A stretch of DNA of 64,000 nt from Paramecium octaurelia (GCA_905182995.1 CAJJDP010000021.1:645827-709826); one strand, 5' to 3'. Counted from the first letter of the stretch, positions 40,419 to 53,700 are shown. The notes: generated from the letters alone by a model not told the origin. Numbers and translations are program-made.

Positions 40419-40724
40419 TCATGTTTAAGTTGTTTTTATTTTGAAAAATATTTTTAGAACATTATTGTATAGAATTCTCCCAAAGCCTTGGTCATTGTTT
40501 GCGATGAAAATTTGTTGTTTGATAAAGTTAAGATCGTCAAAGTTCATATCATATAGTTTCAATCTTGAATTAGGTTTTAAATGAGGAGAAATAATTGTGG
40601 AATTTGTGGAGGTAATATAGATGTTTTGCGAGATGAGAAGGGAATATTTATTAGTTTGAATTTAAATTAGAATTAAAAAGTTCTGGAGATTGAAAAAAAA
40701 AAGCAGATAATTATAGAATTACAT
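40419..40724 (-). CDS. Possible small protein, 101 aa
   Basis: An uninterrupted minus-strand frame from ATG (MQFYNYLLFFFNLQ) to TGA at 40419. The second half (KPNSRLKLYDMNFDDLNF; NNDQGFGRILYNN) looks protein-like. The first half is hydrophobic and AT-rich. The plus strand of the same stretch also holds an attractive frame from ATG at about 40579 (MRRNNCGICGGNIDVLRDEK, 51 aa). At most one is likely real, and either may be chance. Confidence 0.3.
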
Positions 40725-40850
40725 TTAATTTGATAATAATAAGGAAAAATAAATATCGTGAAAAATAAGAAAATACTAATTGCCCGGCAAATCTAATTTA
40801 CAATATTTCCCTCTTTTATTAATTTTAAATATTAAGAAAAAGTTATCAAG

Positions 40851-41706
40851 ATGTTCGAGGCCAAGTTTAACGATGGAGTTTTATTCAAAAAGATTGTCGA
40901 GGCAGTTAAGGAATTAGTAAAGAATGTTAATTTAGAAGCAAATGGAACAGGAATTTCATTATAAGTAAATTTGTAAATTAAAAATACATTAGGCTATGGA
41001 TACATCACATGTAGCTTTGGTGGCCTTGTAATTAAATGAGAAGGGATTCAAAAAATATAGATGTGAGAAATCTTTGACAATGGGTTTAAGCATTGAAAAT
41101 TTGTAAAAAATTCTGAGATGCTCAGGTTATGATGATCAAATTACTTTGAGAACTTAAGAAGAAGAACCAACAACATTATCATTTACATTTGAATCAAAAA
41201 GTATATAGAATATTAATAGATTAGATAGAATAAGTGAATTTTAATTGAATTTGATGTCCTTAGATTAGGAATAATTAGGTGTGCCTGATACAGAGTATTC
41301 ATCAGTAGTCAGAATGCCTTCAAGTGAATTTACAAAAATTTGTAGAGAATTGGGAAACATAAATGAGGCTATAGGAATAGAGACATCAAAGGATGGAATC
41401 AAATTTTATGTTAAGGGTGATATTGGAGAGGGTCAAGTTTCTGTTAAAACCAATGATTCAGAGAAACTAGAGGAGAAAGTAGAATGTGATGTTGATGAAC
41501 CAGTGAATTTGAGTTTTGCAGTGAGGTAAATTTATAATGGATATAATAGATATTTCAATTTATTTAACAAGGCATCTGCACTGTCTAGTTAGGTTATATT
41601 ATCAATGTCTTAAGATTAGCCATTAGTGATTGAATATATTGTTGAGGAGATGGGATCTCTTAAGTTATATCTAGCTCCTAAAATAAATGATGAAGAATCT
41701 TAATGA
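40851..41706 (+). CDS. PCNA: PCNA, DNA polymerase sliding clamp
   Basis: About 267 aa, three exons, starting MFEAKFNDGVLFKKIVEAVK. PCNA landmarks: GISLQAMDTSHVALV in the first domain, the interdomain connector region (LNLMSLDQEQLGVPDTEYSS), the EFTKICREL helix, VSFAVR-type sheet (NLSFAVRYFNLFNKAS) and the C-terminal LVIEYIVEEMGSLKLYLAPK. It forms a trimeric ring tethering replicative polymerases and many repair factors. Introns of 28 bases (about 40964) and 24 bases (about 41527) fall at frame-restoring sites. The length is near the usual 260 aa. The tail ends EESQ, slightly longer than typical. It is followed after only 33 bases by the next plus-strand gene. Confidence 0.95.
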
Positions 41707-41739
41707 TCAATTTTTATATTAAAATATTTATAATTTGGC

Positions 41740-42414
41740 ATGTAATAATAATAAAAACAACCCATTAACGAGAGACGCCGTCGAAGCGGAGCTTTGCATG
41801 CTCAAACATGTGAAGAATATTTGAAAGTATGATCTTTATTGTATAAATCAAGAAATATGAACAAATTGGATAAATAGTGATAAGAGAGAGCTCAAGGAAA
41901 AAGAGCTTGTCTGAATCAGCTTTTCTTAATTTTGACTTTATACCAGCAGACGAAGGAGTAGAAGACATTTGCTAACTTAAAATATTGATATATTCGCCAA
42001 AAATAAAGTTGAATGAATAAGAATTCTTACAAATTTTAAAGCGTGTTAGAAATCGATCTATAACTACTGATAATTTACCTTTTGCAAATAAAACTTTCGA
42101 TTTCGATTTCTTTTATAGAGAATATGATGTAAATGATAAGCATTTTGGTCTCCATTTCTGGATTCAAAATAACCCTAAGCATAAGCATAATCACTTTTTT
42201 ACAGGTATTCATCATCAAAAACCTAATAATAATAGAGAATTACTATCGGTTCTTTAACGCAGCTATATTATTATAAAGAGATCAAAACATAGAGTCATTG
42301 ATAAGAGAAACTAATCCTAACTGTATGATTAAAATTTTTCCATTCGTAAGAGTATTTTTATATAAAATAGATGGACGAATTGCTATTGGAATCACTTTAA
42401 TCTATTATTGCTGA
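41740..42414 (+). CDS. Unknown basic protein, about 205 aa
   Basis: Three exons, starting MQQQQKQPINERRRRSG. The first exon contains an unusually GC-rich stretch encoding four consecutive arginines. A 26-base intron ending AAG joins the frame to KYEQIGQIVIRESSRKKS and AFLNFDFIPADEGVEDI. A 31-base intron ending TAG gives a C-terminus with NYYRFFNAAILLQ and FPFVRVFLYKIDGRIAIGI, the latter weakly hydrophobic. No family is recognised. If the second intron is not used, a different AT-rich tail continues to about 42467. A minus-strand frame across the same first exon (MSSTPSSAGIKSK) was judged the weaker choice because it finds no stop before PCNA. Confidence 0.5.
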
Positions 42415-42537
42415 AGTAACAATTTTATTTAATTAACAAGATCTGTCATAGCAATATCAAATCTTGACTAGCCATATATTAACCTACTTGTATGCAATAA
42501 TAATATATATGAATAAATATATATAAATCATTAAAGT

Positions 42538-44145
42538 TTATTGGCTTTTTTAATAACATATTGATGCATGATATCTTTCATAATAGTATTATTCATCGGT
42601 CTAAAAACAGTTGATCCACTAGCCAATTTATCAAATATGTTATTAATCTAAAGGAATGCTCTTTTGTAGTTGTTAAGATTTTCTGAAATAGTTTCTAAGA
42701 GCACTCTTTTGTCTTAAGTAGGGGCAGACTTAGAAGCATTTTAAAGTTCTCCAATAATTTCTCGATACAAAAATCCCCATTTATCAATAATTTAGTCAGC
42801 CACTCTATTTAAGTAATTAGCTTCAGATTTCTTAAATGCCTTCCACTTTTATTGGATATATTTAATTTTTTAATTAAACTATTGCACTTTATTCATTCCA
42901 TTTGATAAATGCCCATATCTGTAAAGGAAATGATTGAGTATGGAATAAACCCTTTCCTTAGCCTTGTTTCTCATAAGTTTGGCCCCAAAATAAAAAAGAA
43001 TATTCGTGTCAAGATAGACGGCCTCTTTCTTCCCATATTAATATCTGGAACTAATCTTATTGAGCATAATTCTCATGAACTTTCTACAACAAACTTAAAC
43101 CTTATTACTAATCACTATTCTCATGACTCGTTTCTATTTAAATTTAAACATACATAATATTAATGCTTGATTGCCTTAGCTAACAACGTAATAAATAGTA
43201 ATTCTAACCACAGCATATCGATATTGCTGATGTGTAACTTAATTTCACTCCTTAATCGTTGTACTCTCGATTGCAATCTGTCAAGTTCATGAGTGTAAGA
43301 GGATTCCAAAATCTGCAATTTCTTGTTATGCTAAATTATAGACTTTTTCTTCATCATTTCTTCAATTAATGAATTCTTTTGCTTGGTACTTTTAATCTTA
43401 AAATCCAATATTAGTTTAAATTTGACTTGAGATTCTTTGTTCGATCGAATAAATGATGAACTAGTTTTTGGTTTATGCACTACTAAAATTGAAATAAATA
43501 TCATACGTGAGAGATTGCTTCTATAAGTGTAACTGCCCGGTTCTCGGCTGGTTAATAATTCTCTTGGAATTTAAAGCATTGGTGTTTGTTATCTTTTCTA
43601 AATACTTCTATTAGTGTTGGATTGATGAACTCCAATGGTGGCTTTGATCTTCAAATCAGTATATTTATCAGTGTAAATGGATAAGAATACATAATCGCAT
43701 TTGAATTTTGTGATATGAGATGGAGGTTCAGTAAATTAAAATCTTGATTTATTCTAATCTATAGATGACCATTTTTACAATCACTTGTAAACTATTATTT
43801 AAAATGTTTGGACTATCAGTTATTGATGATACAAATATCTTGATTAAACATTAATTATTGTTGGATTCATAGACAAAATTTAATGGTTTTGTAAGTTCCT
43901 TCACTTTAATTTTGATATATTTGAAGATGCTTGGGTACATTTGTAAAGTTATACTTTGATTTATAGAGATTTCTTATCTTTATTATAAAATCATTACCCA
44001 ACCTATCAGGCTAGCGCTTTAATTGTACTTAATCTGGTTGAGAATAGGTCTTTCGATGGCCTACTTCGTATTGCTTGAACTCTTTTGTAGTGATATCATC
44101 GATTAGTTTTAAGTTTGCAGTATAGTCTAGTTCATTTTTATACAT
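42538..44145 (-). CDS. Unknown coiled-coil protein with IQ-like segment
   Basis: About 500 aa, starting MYKNELDYTANLKLIDD. The N-terminal half is soluble and unrecognised, with SHITKFKCDYVFLSIYTDK and PRELLTSREPGSYTYRS. The middle is a coiled coil (ESSYTHELDRLQSRVQRLRS). The C-terminal part is helical and basic (KIKYIQQKWKAFKKSEANYL, resembling an IQ-type repeat) and ends MKDIMHQYVIKKANKLQ. Several short introns are needed in the N-terminal half; one is 20 bases. It is divergent from the LRRC49-like gene with a very short shared upstream region. Function unknown; ciliary or basal-body association would be a guess. Confidence 0.6.
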
Positions 44146-44220
44146 TATTATTTTAATGAATAAAGAATCACGCTATGCATATGTAATAATTCAAATTATT
44201 TCAACTAGACAAAATCATCG

Positions 44221-46340
44221 ATGTCTCCAAATAAGAATCAGAGATCTTCAGAAGCTAATGCTACCTACTCTACTGGTTTTTCCAAAAAAACAACCTATAA
44301 GCCAACCCAATCAAATCAAACACCTATTTCAGGTTAACTTCCAGAAATTACTAAAAAGAAAACCAAGAATGACATACTCTGTTACTCTCAAGAGTTTCAA
44401 GATATTCTCCAAGTTGAAATTGATGAGAGGTAACAGTTTTATCTCTAATACAAGGTATCGATATTTAGTTAAAAATGGAACCATCAAAAAGATTGAGAAT
44501 GGAGGAAACATAATCTTCTCTGAATTATAACAAATACCTGGCATTTGGGTTTGTTATAGAAGACCTATGGAAAGAGCCAATAACTTAGAAAAATTAAGTC
44601 TTGATTATTTAGACTTGACTCATATGCCATTATTAGAAGGAGAAGAAAAGTTAAAAATCTTAACATACCAACATAACAGAATTTCATCAATCCAAAATCT
44701 TGTCTCCTTACCCAATTTATTATATCTAGACTTGTATGATAATTAAATTAAAGAAATCGATGAATTGAAATAAGTTTAAAAATTAAAAGTCTTATTGTTA
44801 CCCAAAAATTAAATTAGAAGGATACAAAATTTAGATCACCTCACTAAATTAGAAGTTCTAGATTTACATAGCAATCGCATAGTTAATTTGGAAGGATTAA
44901 GCAAATTAAAAAGTCTCAAAATTTTGAATGTTGGGAATAATCTAATAACCAAATTGGAATCACTTGAAGAATTAAGCTCTCTAATAGAATTAAACATTAA
45001 AATGAACCAAATTGAGAATATAGATCACTTATAAGGTATATTTTATTTGTAAATTAGTCCTCCCCTAATTGTAAAAATTATTTATGTCCTAAAACAGGAT
45101 TAATTCATTCCCCTGTATTTTCAATCTATCAGAATTATCTCTAGAAAATAATCCAATATAAACAAACAAATCTGATTATTACAGATACATATGTTAGACC
45201 TTTGAAACTTTAAAAATTTTAGATGGAAAACCTATTGATTAAATCAAACAAGAGATCTTGTTTGCTGACATACCGAAAACAGAACCCATTAAAAAGAAAA
45301 CAATAAACTAATAGCAAATATAACAACAGCAATTATAATAATAGTAAAAACCAAAAAAGCCCAATTAAATGGGCCTTGAAATTCATGGGGTGGCTTCAGA
45401 ATTTAAAACTAAAGAGGAAATTGCACCCTTTGCCTAAGTTAAAAAAGAGCCTACTAATTTAAAAAACCCTCCGACCTAACAATAACAATAGCAACCATTA
45501 AGAGAAACTATACCAAGTTTAAAGAACTCTTTGACAAACACTGCTGCTGCCTAAGAGGATGATATTTTAGTCTTGATCAAAAAGCAATGGACAGCTGAAT
45601 ATAAACGAATTCAATTGCTCGAAAAAAATAACTAATTAAATAAAAAGAGCTGCTTAGAACATCAACTTGTCGAAGGAGGACATGCTGAAGTTGAGGATGT
45701 ATACCATTGTGTATAATATTTAGGATGTCTTTTTGCTGATATATGGAACTGCATCAGCTATGGTATTACCAACTTAAAATTTTAGTTAAATTATTGAAAA
45801 AATCCATTTTCAATATGTATTTTTTGATTCAATTATTGACACTTAATTGTCGATTTTAAAAGATTATTCAAAATTAAGAGAACTAGTTTTGAAAGATAAT
45901 TACATAAATAGTCTATTATAATTAGCAAAATTGGAAGTAAGTTATCTAAATCTATTAATAAGCATTTGAGTGAAATTCAAAAATTAACAATATTAAACAA
46001 TCCAATTAATAATTGTTCTTTCATGTTTTAATTTTTAGTTTATAGATTTCCATCTATGATTTAAATTAATGGAAAAGATATAAGAAATGATGATCGACAA
46101 AAAGTAATTCATATTCTTTAGGCTAGGCCAAACATTTGTTTTCCAATTTTGACAAATCTTTATAAATCCCAGAAAAATTATAAAATTTTGAAAATATACG
46201 ACAACTAAAAAGCTTCTAAAAGGATAGATCTTACATTAAACTATTTCATAAATGTTTAAATGATGTTTCAAATGAATAAAAGATAGTATACAAATATCGA
46301 AAGACTGTAATATATATATGTATATATCAATTTAGTTTGA
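44221..46340 (+). CDS. LRRC49: LRRC49-like leucine-rich repeat protein
   Basis: About 670 aa from ATG at 44221 (MSPNKNQRSSEANATYS). About six SDS22-type leucine-rich repeats follow (e.g. LVSLPNLLYLDLYDNQIKEI; LEVLDLHSNRIVNLEGL), then a cap, a Gln-rich linker, and a C-terminal region unusual for LRR proteins: VFLLIYGTASAMVLP, HFQYVFFDSII, LRELVLKDNYINSLLQL and YRFPSMIQINGKDI. That C-terminal pattern matches my memory of LRRC49, a subunit of the tubulin polyglutamylase complex that modifies ciliary microtubules. Introns lie at 44430-44454 (ends AAG), about 45036, 45701 and 45937. An upstream ATG at 44156, with its own 26-base intron, could add nine residues, but would leave only 10 bases to the divergent gene. 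Confidence 0.7.
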
Positions 46341-46444
46341 AAATATTTATGAAGACTATTTAACTTAATTAATCCAATAATGTAAAGATAAGGAAAAATG
46401 ATTTTATATATTTAGTTGAAATATTATTGATACTCAGCAGAATT

Positions 46445-49066
46445 TCATATTATAGATTTTATCAAACCTTAAATTTCAAAATAAACTCCATCCACTTCCA
46501 TTTGAGAGTATCTGAGATCTGTCTTTGCATTTTTGTATTAAATTAACTCATTTTATAGTTTACTCCAAAAATCATTTAAATATCTTAGTTAGTAATATGG
46601 ATTGATTTTCTTAATTTTTTATTGTTTTTGAAATTTGTTTTAAGTCTCTTATTCCTTTTTCTCTAACATTTATTATTTTTATTCCTTTAATAAACAATAA
46701 AAATAAGGAGAAGGTGTAATTAGCAAGGGAGCTTATAATCCTGATTTTACATGATTTATGATTTACTTCAAAGTTTTCATTAATTGCCTTTTTTGCTTCT
46801 ATAATTTAAATATTTATTTAATCATCAATTACTCATTTTCAGTAGTTCCTTTGAAATTATTAATCATTTTTAATCCAATACAACTTTCTCTTCTCCGTTT
46901 ATTAAGTTCTCTTTTTTGCTTATTAAATTTCATAACTTTTTAAACAGCATCTCTAAATTTCTGAAATGATCTCCATTTCCTTTCTTAATTTCTTCCAAAA
47001 ATATATTTTAATATCCTTGTTTGAATGAACTAAAAGGATTCTTTTGAAATTCTCTATTTAAACTCCTTTTCCATAATATTTTTGCTTATATCTGTTGGCT
47101 TTCGTTATTCTTTGTAATTTATACAACTTACTCTTCTTACCTTTTAATTTGCTAAATATATAAAATAATTCTCTACATTTCATTCTGAGATGGCTCTCTT
47201 TGATAAGAATTTTTCTTCGCAACCCCAGTTGTTCAATTTCAAAAGAAAGACTTTCATCTGTTTAAATTATATCTAAAAATATCTGAACAGGAAAAATGAT
47301 AACAATTGAATTTTTGGAAGCAATAGCACTTTGTTTTCTATTAACTTAATCTAGAATCTCCATTTCACCAAAAATACTGCCTTCAATGATGTTTAACAGG
47401 CTTCGACCTTATTCATCACACAATCTCACCTAGTAATATTTCGAATATTCATACTTCTCCTGTTATTAGGAAGTAAATGTCCATACTGGGTGAGCCAACA
47501 TAATAGATTGTCTCATATTTTTAAAAGTAGAATATTGTCATATATGGTAAGAGTTTGGAGGCAATATTAATATCCAATTTAAATAGATTAGTGTTTACAA
47601 TTAATTGTTATTATGAAAAGCATATTGTATACTTTTTCAGTTATCCCGGCAAAGAGTCTATTATTCTCTAATTATTATAGTTTAAATTTACTTTCTATAA
47701 TTCCAGAAAGAATTATTTTCTAGATTGTAAGTCAGAAAATGTGATACTTGATCAGACAACCATTCTGGAATTATGATTGTGTCCATCAAGTTTTCTAAAT
47801 CTTCTAAGTGTTCTTTCTAAATTTCAGCCGATGTTTGCTATTCTAAGATTTAAGCTAAATTTCCAATTGTAAATGAATAGAATCCTACTCCAACTAAGAG
47901 CCACACAATGACAAGGTTATATTACATAGAAGTAGAAATAGAAACATTGCCATATCCAACAACAGTGACTGTTTGTATAGCCCAGAATAACCCATCAATG
48001 TATGATGTCCAATTACTATGATCTTCTCCCAAAGAAATTCCTTCATAATATTGTACATAATGCCACATACAGCCAAATGCACTTATTAATATCAACATAT
48101 TTTTAAAAATGTTCAAAACACTTAGGAATTTGGCATCTATTAAAGAGAAATAATCAAAGAAAGATAATTTATCTTCAATAGAGATTTAAGTTTTTTTTGA
48201 ATCGGCTGAATGATAAAGAATTTTTCTATCTGTTTAAGTGAAATATTTGAATAGTCTTATTAATTTCAATAAATTAAAATAGTCTCTCAATTAGAAAGAA
48301 TCTTCCATTTTATCAACAAATAATTTATAGGGTAGGATTGTCAGTATATCAAAAATTAACCATCCAGTTACATTATGAATAAATATTGATGAAAATGTTC
48401 TTAGGAGAATGTTATTATTATCTATCTGACAAATCATCTATTCTAATAAAACATCAACAAAGAATAAAAAATCTATAATAAATGTAACTATCGTTATAAA
48501 ATCCTAGAATAAATGATGTACTTACATACTAGTCAAACTCAGAATAAGTGATGTAAATTGGGTAAACGATGTTTGCAACAACAGTGTTGAAACTTATAAT
48601 TTCTCTCCACAAACGAATAAACTTTAGGTGAGGAAGAAAGGGAATTTATTATTTGGAAATTGAACTTTAAGTAATGTTCTTTTTCTTTTTCTATTTTGAA
48701 AAGTAGGTTATCGCTCTGGCAAAGTTCAAAATGATTAGTAATCTTCTGATGGCCCTATTGAATTTAATTTTAAAGCCATCCAACACCAAAACATCTTCCT
48801 CTTCCATAATTTAATCTTAACTTGTAAACTAACTTATTTTTGGTTGCAACATATGCTGATATTGTTGACTACAAACATTAAATTAAAATCTACAGTTTCG
48901 GAGATAAAATTAATGTAGCCTCTCTAACTTGTATTCTTCTTCTTCGAAGATCGTTAAATGTCTGAACAGAGCTATACATTTTATAACTAGTTAATTACTG
49001 CAATCCTTTTTTAAATTCGTTCTATTCTTCAACTTCATTTGTAGGGTGAACCTGCTTTATACTCAT
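46445..49066 (-). CDS. Voltage-gated K+ channel with cyclic-nucleotide-binding domain
   Basis: About 830 aa, starting MSIKQVHPTNEVEEQN. Six-transmembrane channel core: membrane segments with IVTFIIDFLFFVDVLL, an S4-like helix with spaced basic residues (NLLKLIRLFKYFTQTDRK), and the pore YIDGLFWAIQTVTVVGYGN, a canonical K+ filter. A C-linker follows, then a cyclic-nucleotide-binding fold (YYVGSPSMDIYFLITGEV, GSIFGEMEIL, RKQSAIA). The C-terminal tail is long, basic and coiled. A 22-base intron ending AAG gives the better tail frame; without it the protein ends near 46839. This is the EAG/HCN/CNG-type superfamily. In ciliates such channels set membrane potential and swimming behaviour. The conserved arginine that contacts cyclic nucleotide phosphate is plausible in RKQSAIA, but binding is not proven. 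Confidence 0.85.
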
Positions 49067-49216
49067 TATAAAACAAAATTAATAATATTGTATATTACTC
49101 AATTTATTTTAACTGCACTTAATACTAACTAAATAATATGTATCGAATATAAAGTGACTTTTCATTTCGCTGCAAGAACTAACATATATAATTTTAATTA
49201 AATAATAAACTCTTCA

Positions 49217-50763
49217 ATGAAAAATAAACTCTATGAAGACGAATCGCAGATGCAGACAATTGATTACATTTATGAAGAATTTCGAAAAGAAGTATGTTCT
49301 CCAAGTTAAAGTTTAGTTTGATTTAATACTCAACAAATGCCAAGCCTTTGATCATTGCACCTATATTATAGATTACTACTATAATTTTAAAACAGGCCTT
49401 AAAGAACAAATTAACAAACTCGACCCAAATACAAGGGTAATCGAATAATTATAATTAGTTATCCAAATAACTTCGTTAGTTAGATGATACTTCAGAAAAA
49501 TCCCTTGAAATTATCAATATGCTAAATGAATACGAAGAATGTAAGATATCATCCAAAATTCCTAGATCGATTTCCCTCTAAAGTATAGTTAATCAAGACA
49601 TTCAAATCCTTTGCTCCAAAAGCACCCCAAAAGAAGAAAACAGTGAAATTGTGTGAAAGTCTCATGATTGAGGAGAATTAAGCAATCGCTTAAAATAATT
49701 TGAGAAACAGCCAATTGTAAGTAATTTAGGAAGAGAATCTGATTGAGGATGAAGTTATACCAAATCAATTCGAGCAAGAAGTTGTTGAGTCTGAAATTCA
49801 CCTGAAAAACAACTTCCACCAAAATAAAATGAACAATAATCCAGAATAAGAAGAAATAAATCAATTAGAAATAAGAATGGAACATGCCAAAGGTCTCTAT
49901 CAGGAAGCCCTTTTAGATGAAGCTTTCGAGATCACCTAAGATATTTTCCTTAAATTAAATAATAAATAAGTTCAATGGTTTAAGGAAAAAGGTTACCAAG
50001 AATTCTATGAGGATTTGCAAGAAAAAAAACTCATACTTACATAGAACCTGAATGAATTAGAGTCAGGAGGATGGAGAATAGAAAAACAATCACAAAATCT
50101 TATCATTAAATATAAACTATTTGAAGAAGAATAAACAGTAACTGTTTATTTAGATTCCGTATTTGAAGCCAACATCACAAAGTTGATGGCACTCATCAAC
50201 GAAATCGATCTATATCATAATTATGTCCCTTTTTGCCAAAGATCTTCGATGAATAAATAATTGACTAAGACATGCAAGATTTGTGATATAGTAGTCTACT
50301 TCCCATTCATTTCAGATAGAAGGGCAGTATTTGTTGGCGAGGGCATTGATAGGCTTATGATCAATGGAACAATAGTCTTTGTTTGCAAGTCTATTGATCA
50401 TAATATCGACTATCAATAGAAACATGACATACATTTTGAAACAAATAAAAAACTTGTTAGTTTGATAATCAATTACTATATTTTTGAATTGACTCCTATA
50501 AATGATAATAAATGCAGAGTTCGTGCTATTACTAACTCAAATCCTTAGGTAAAATATCTTCCTAATTGGCTCATCGGGTATTTGGCCAAGAAAGTAATTA
50601 TATTATCAAAACATAGATGGCACATGAATTGTTTGAAAGAATGGAAAGGATAACCAAGAATTTTGAGAAATCTCCATGGTTTGAAAAATATAATGAAAAC
50701 ATTGAATTTTATAAGTGGATTGACTAGAAAGTATAGAAATACTTTGAATTACGTTAAAAATGA
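49217..50763 (+). CDS. START-domain lipid-binding protein
   Basis: About 480 aa, five exons, starting MKNKLYEDESQMQTID. The N-terminal half is charged and helical, with basic APKAPQKKKTVKL. The C-terminal about 230 residues fit a START lipid-transfer fold: ITKLMALINEIDLYHNYVPF, then SDRRAVFVGEGIDRLMINGT, YIFELTPINDNKCRVRAITN, and the final helix KYLPNWLIGYLAKK joined by a 23-base intron to MAHELFERMERITKNFE. These domains bind sterols or phospholipids. Four introns of 22-25 bases were placed. The stop at 50761 is 18 bases from the next gene's ATG, which is extremely tight. Confidence 0.7.
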
Positions 50764-50781
50764 ACTATTTAATTTTAAAAA

Positions 50782-53700
50782 ATGCTAAACAACTGTTATA
50801 CTCTTCGCCACAGTCCAGTATTCAGAAATCCAAAATCAAACTAAGCAGTTCAGTAATTAACTACACTTATTAATGAAACTGCAGGCCGATTGTCTCCACT
50901 TTAACCTCAAGTCAAAAAAATAATTGGAATTAAAAAAAATTCTTCAACAGACCGCTAATTGCCACTTTGTGAAGTGCCCTTTCAAACGAATTTTTTCGCC
51001 TAACATGAAAATGACATTGCATATTCCAATAGAAGCAACATTTAAACAAACAGATAATTTAGTAGAAATTAAAGAACATAAAGTGTTTACACAGGTAATA
51101 AAGAAAACTTTGTGAGAAGCCCTACTAGAAGTCCATTTTCTAAACCAGTTATTCAAAAAGATTGTTTCACTCCAATCTATAGTAGAAGCCCGATCTAAAG
51201 AGTATAATCTCCAGGAATAATAGTAGGCATAAGACAAACTAATCAGAAGGGATTTGGATCCATAAGTCCCCTGAGAATACAATAAAAGGCTAATATAAGA
51301 GAACCTTTATCTGAAATGGTGGATAATTTGAAACAAAATATTTTGAGAGATATTTAAGAAGTCACAAAAAAATATTCAAATACTATTCTATAAGCCAACT
51401 AATAGCCAGAAAAAATCATTTAAGAACAAAGGGAAACTAGGTTTGATGATTTTAAGGTCTAAGAATTCAAAAAATAACAATATCTCGAACATCAATTAGA
51501 ATTAATAAAATCATAATAATAAAAGCTAGTGGTTCAAAATAAACAGAGTTTCTGTTCTTAAGAAAATCTGATGAACACAACATTAGATTAGAAAAAACAT
51601 TTTTAAGAACGATAACATGCCCTAACTTTCTTGAAATCTTTGGAAAACTAGATCAGATCACAATCCTTTGTTGATTAGCAAAGCAATTTTTAGAGTTTGA
51701 AATAAGAAACTCAAAAAATCAAATAAATTTAAGAAATTAAAAAATTTACCTATGATCCTCAATACTAGTTACAATTTGCTTAATAATAGATTGAAGAAAG
51801 AACACCACTATAAAATATTAGTAAATATAATTAATAAATTGATTATTTACAGAGATTGAATAATAAGATAGAATCAATTTCCAAATAACAGCATCATCTA
51901 CCTGATTATCAGAACCCATAAGGATAAAAATAAATTGATGAATTTTCTAAAACCAAAATGTATCAAGACTAACAGGTAAAGAACACCATAGAAATCAATT
52001 AAGAAAAGCAATGCGTAAACTATTTCTAATCTCCTTTTAATATAAACTAAGAAAAATAATATCCAGTGTTTAATACTGCAAGATCTGGTCATTCGCCGAT
52101 TGGAAGAGAACTGCAAATAACTAACAAAGAATCAACCAATAATATTTTAAATAATACAAAACAGATTTTATCAACTTCTTAAAATGAATAGTAAAAGTTG
52201 AAGAATTTACAATTAGAGTTAAGATAGAATAAACCAGTCTTTGAATAAACAAAATTATAAAAAATGGAATTAGATTTTAACAAATTTTTAGAAGCAGGGG
52301 AAACAAAAATTGACAAAAATTATTTTAATTCTTTTGCATAAACTTAATAATTTTAAATTGAAAAGTCTTGTAGATAAGAGAGAATTTAAGAAATTAATTA
52401 AGACAATTCTAATCTAAATAAAGCTAAATAATTTAATGTTTTCAATTCTTAATAATCATAACAACAATAAAAATTATTTTTGTAATAATAAGTATCAGAA
52501 TACAATGAACTTTAAAACTAATACGAAAAAAAATAGGTATATTAAGATATTAGTAAGTAAATAAAATAGCAAAGGTTACCAGCTTATTTGAAAGGCCCCA
52601 ATGATACTGATGATGATGTTAATAATCAAATCACAATTAGTAATTTATCATCAATTATTCCTGCTGAGATATCTGCTAATTAGCATAAAAAAATAAATGT
52701 TTCATTTGAAAGCAGTATTGAATAATAATAGCTTGATTATTTAAAAGGATCGGATTGTAGAAATACTTTTGGACCTTTATAGTTGGAAACTATACTAAAA
52801 TCCCCAAAAGAACAATGTGAAATTTTACAAGAAAAGGATTCACCTTGCTAACCTGAATTTGATTTAAATAGTTCTAGGTAAGAGATTCCGTATCATAATA
52901 CTAAGTAAGAAATGCCCTTTCAAAATTAATAACAAATTATTAAGTGCAGTAGACAGTTTACTAATAATTAAGAAAGCGAAAAGGAGTAAACTATCACAAA
53001 AAGTGATGAATAAACAAACTAAGTCCAATTTTTTGAATAAATTGAAATTATGGAAAAAATAGTAAGATAATAATCTCAGGCTCAATCTTAATCTATTTAG
53101 TCAAGAGATTCAAAGTCACTCGAAAACTAATCAAAATTGAACAAAATTTAAAATAGCGGATCAAATTTGAAAAATAAAAGTTCCTAAAATAATAGTGCTG
53201 TTAGATAATCACAAGCATCCAGTCCTATGGGAACGAAAAATTCAATTGTAGTGTAACCTTTTTAAAAAGAGAGTTCCGATAGAAGATGCTCTCCCAAAGA
53301 AACTGAGAAAAATAATATTCAAATTCCATCTTAGTAGAGCATTTTAATTAATAAAAATAGTGATAAAATCTCATCTGGTAAAGGTTAAAGGTACAGCGAC
53401 TACAAAGATGAAGTAAAATAACTTGAAGACGATAAACAAGAATAAGATTATTTATTAAATAACTCTACAAGGTACGAATAAATGCTATAAAATTTCTAAA
53501 ATATTAAGAATCAACCTTTAAGCGAATTCTAATTGGAAAATTAAACATTTAAACAGTCTATGCAAGTGAATGAATGTGAACACATAAGTGATTTTGTGAT
53601 ATTCAGCGATAAATATAACGAGAACTAATTAGAAATAGTTAAAAAGAAAAATGTAACTTTTAATTAACAATTAATTCAATAATCTCATTAAAAACAAGAA

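Noticed and set aside
41765-41968. Minus-strand frame MSSTPSSAGIKSK with a hydrophobic middle
   Set aside because: It finds no stop before overlapping PCNA, whereas the plus strand gives a start, an intron and a coherent protein.
50944-51282. 112-codon minus-strand frame
   Set aside because: It lies wholly antisense to the Gln-rich gene and lacks coding character.
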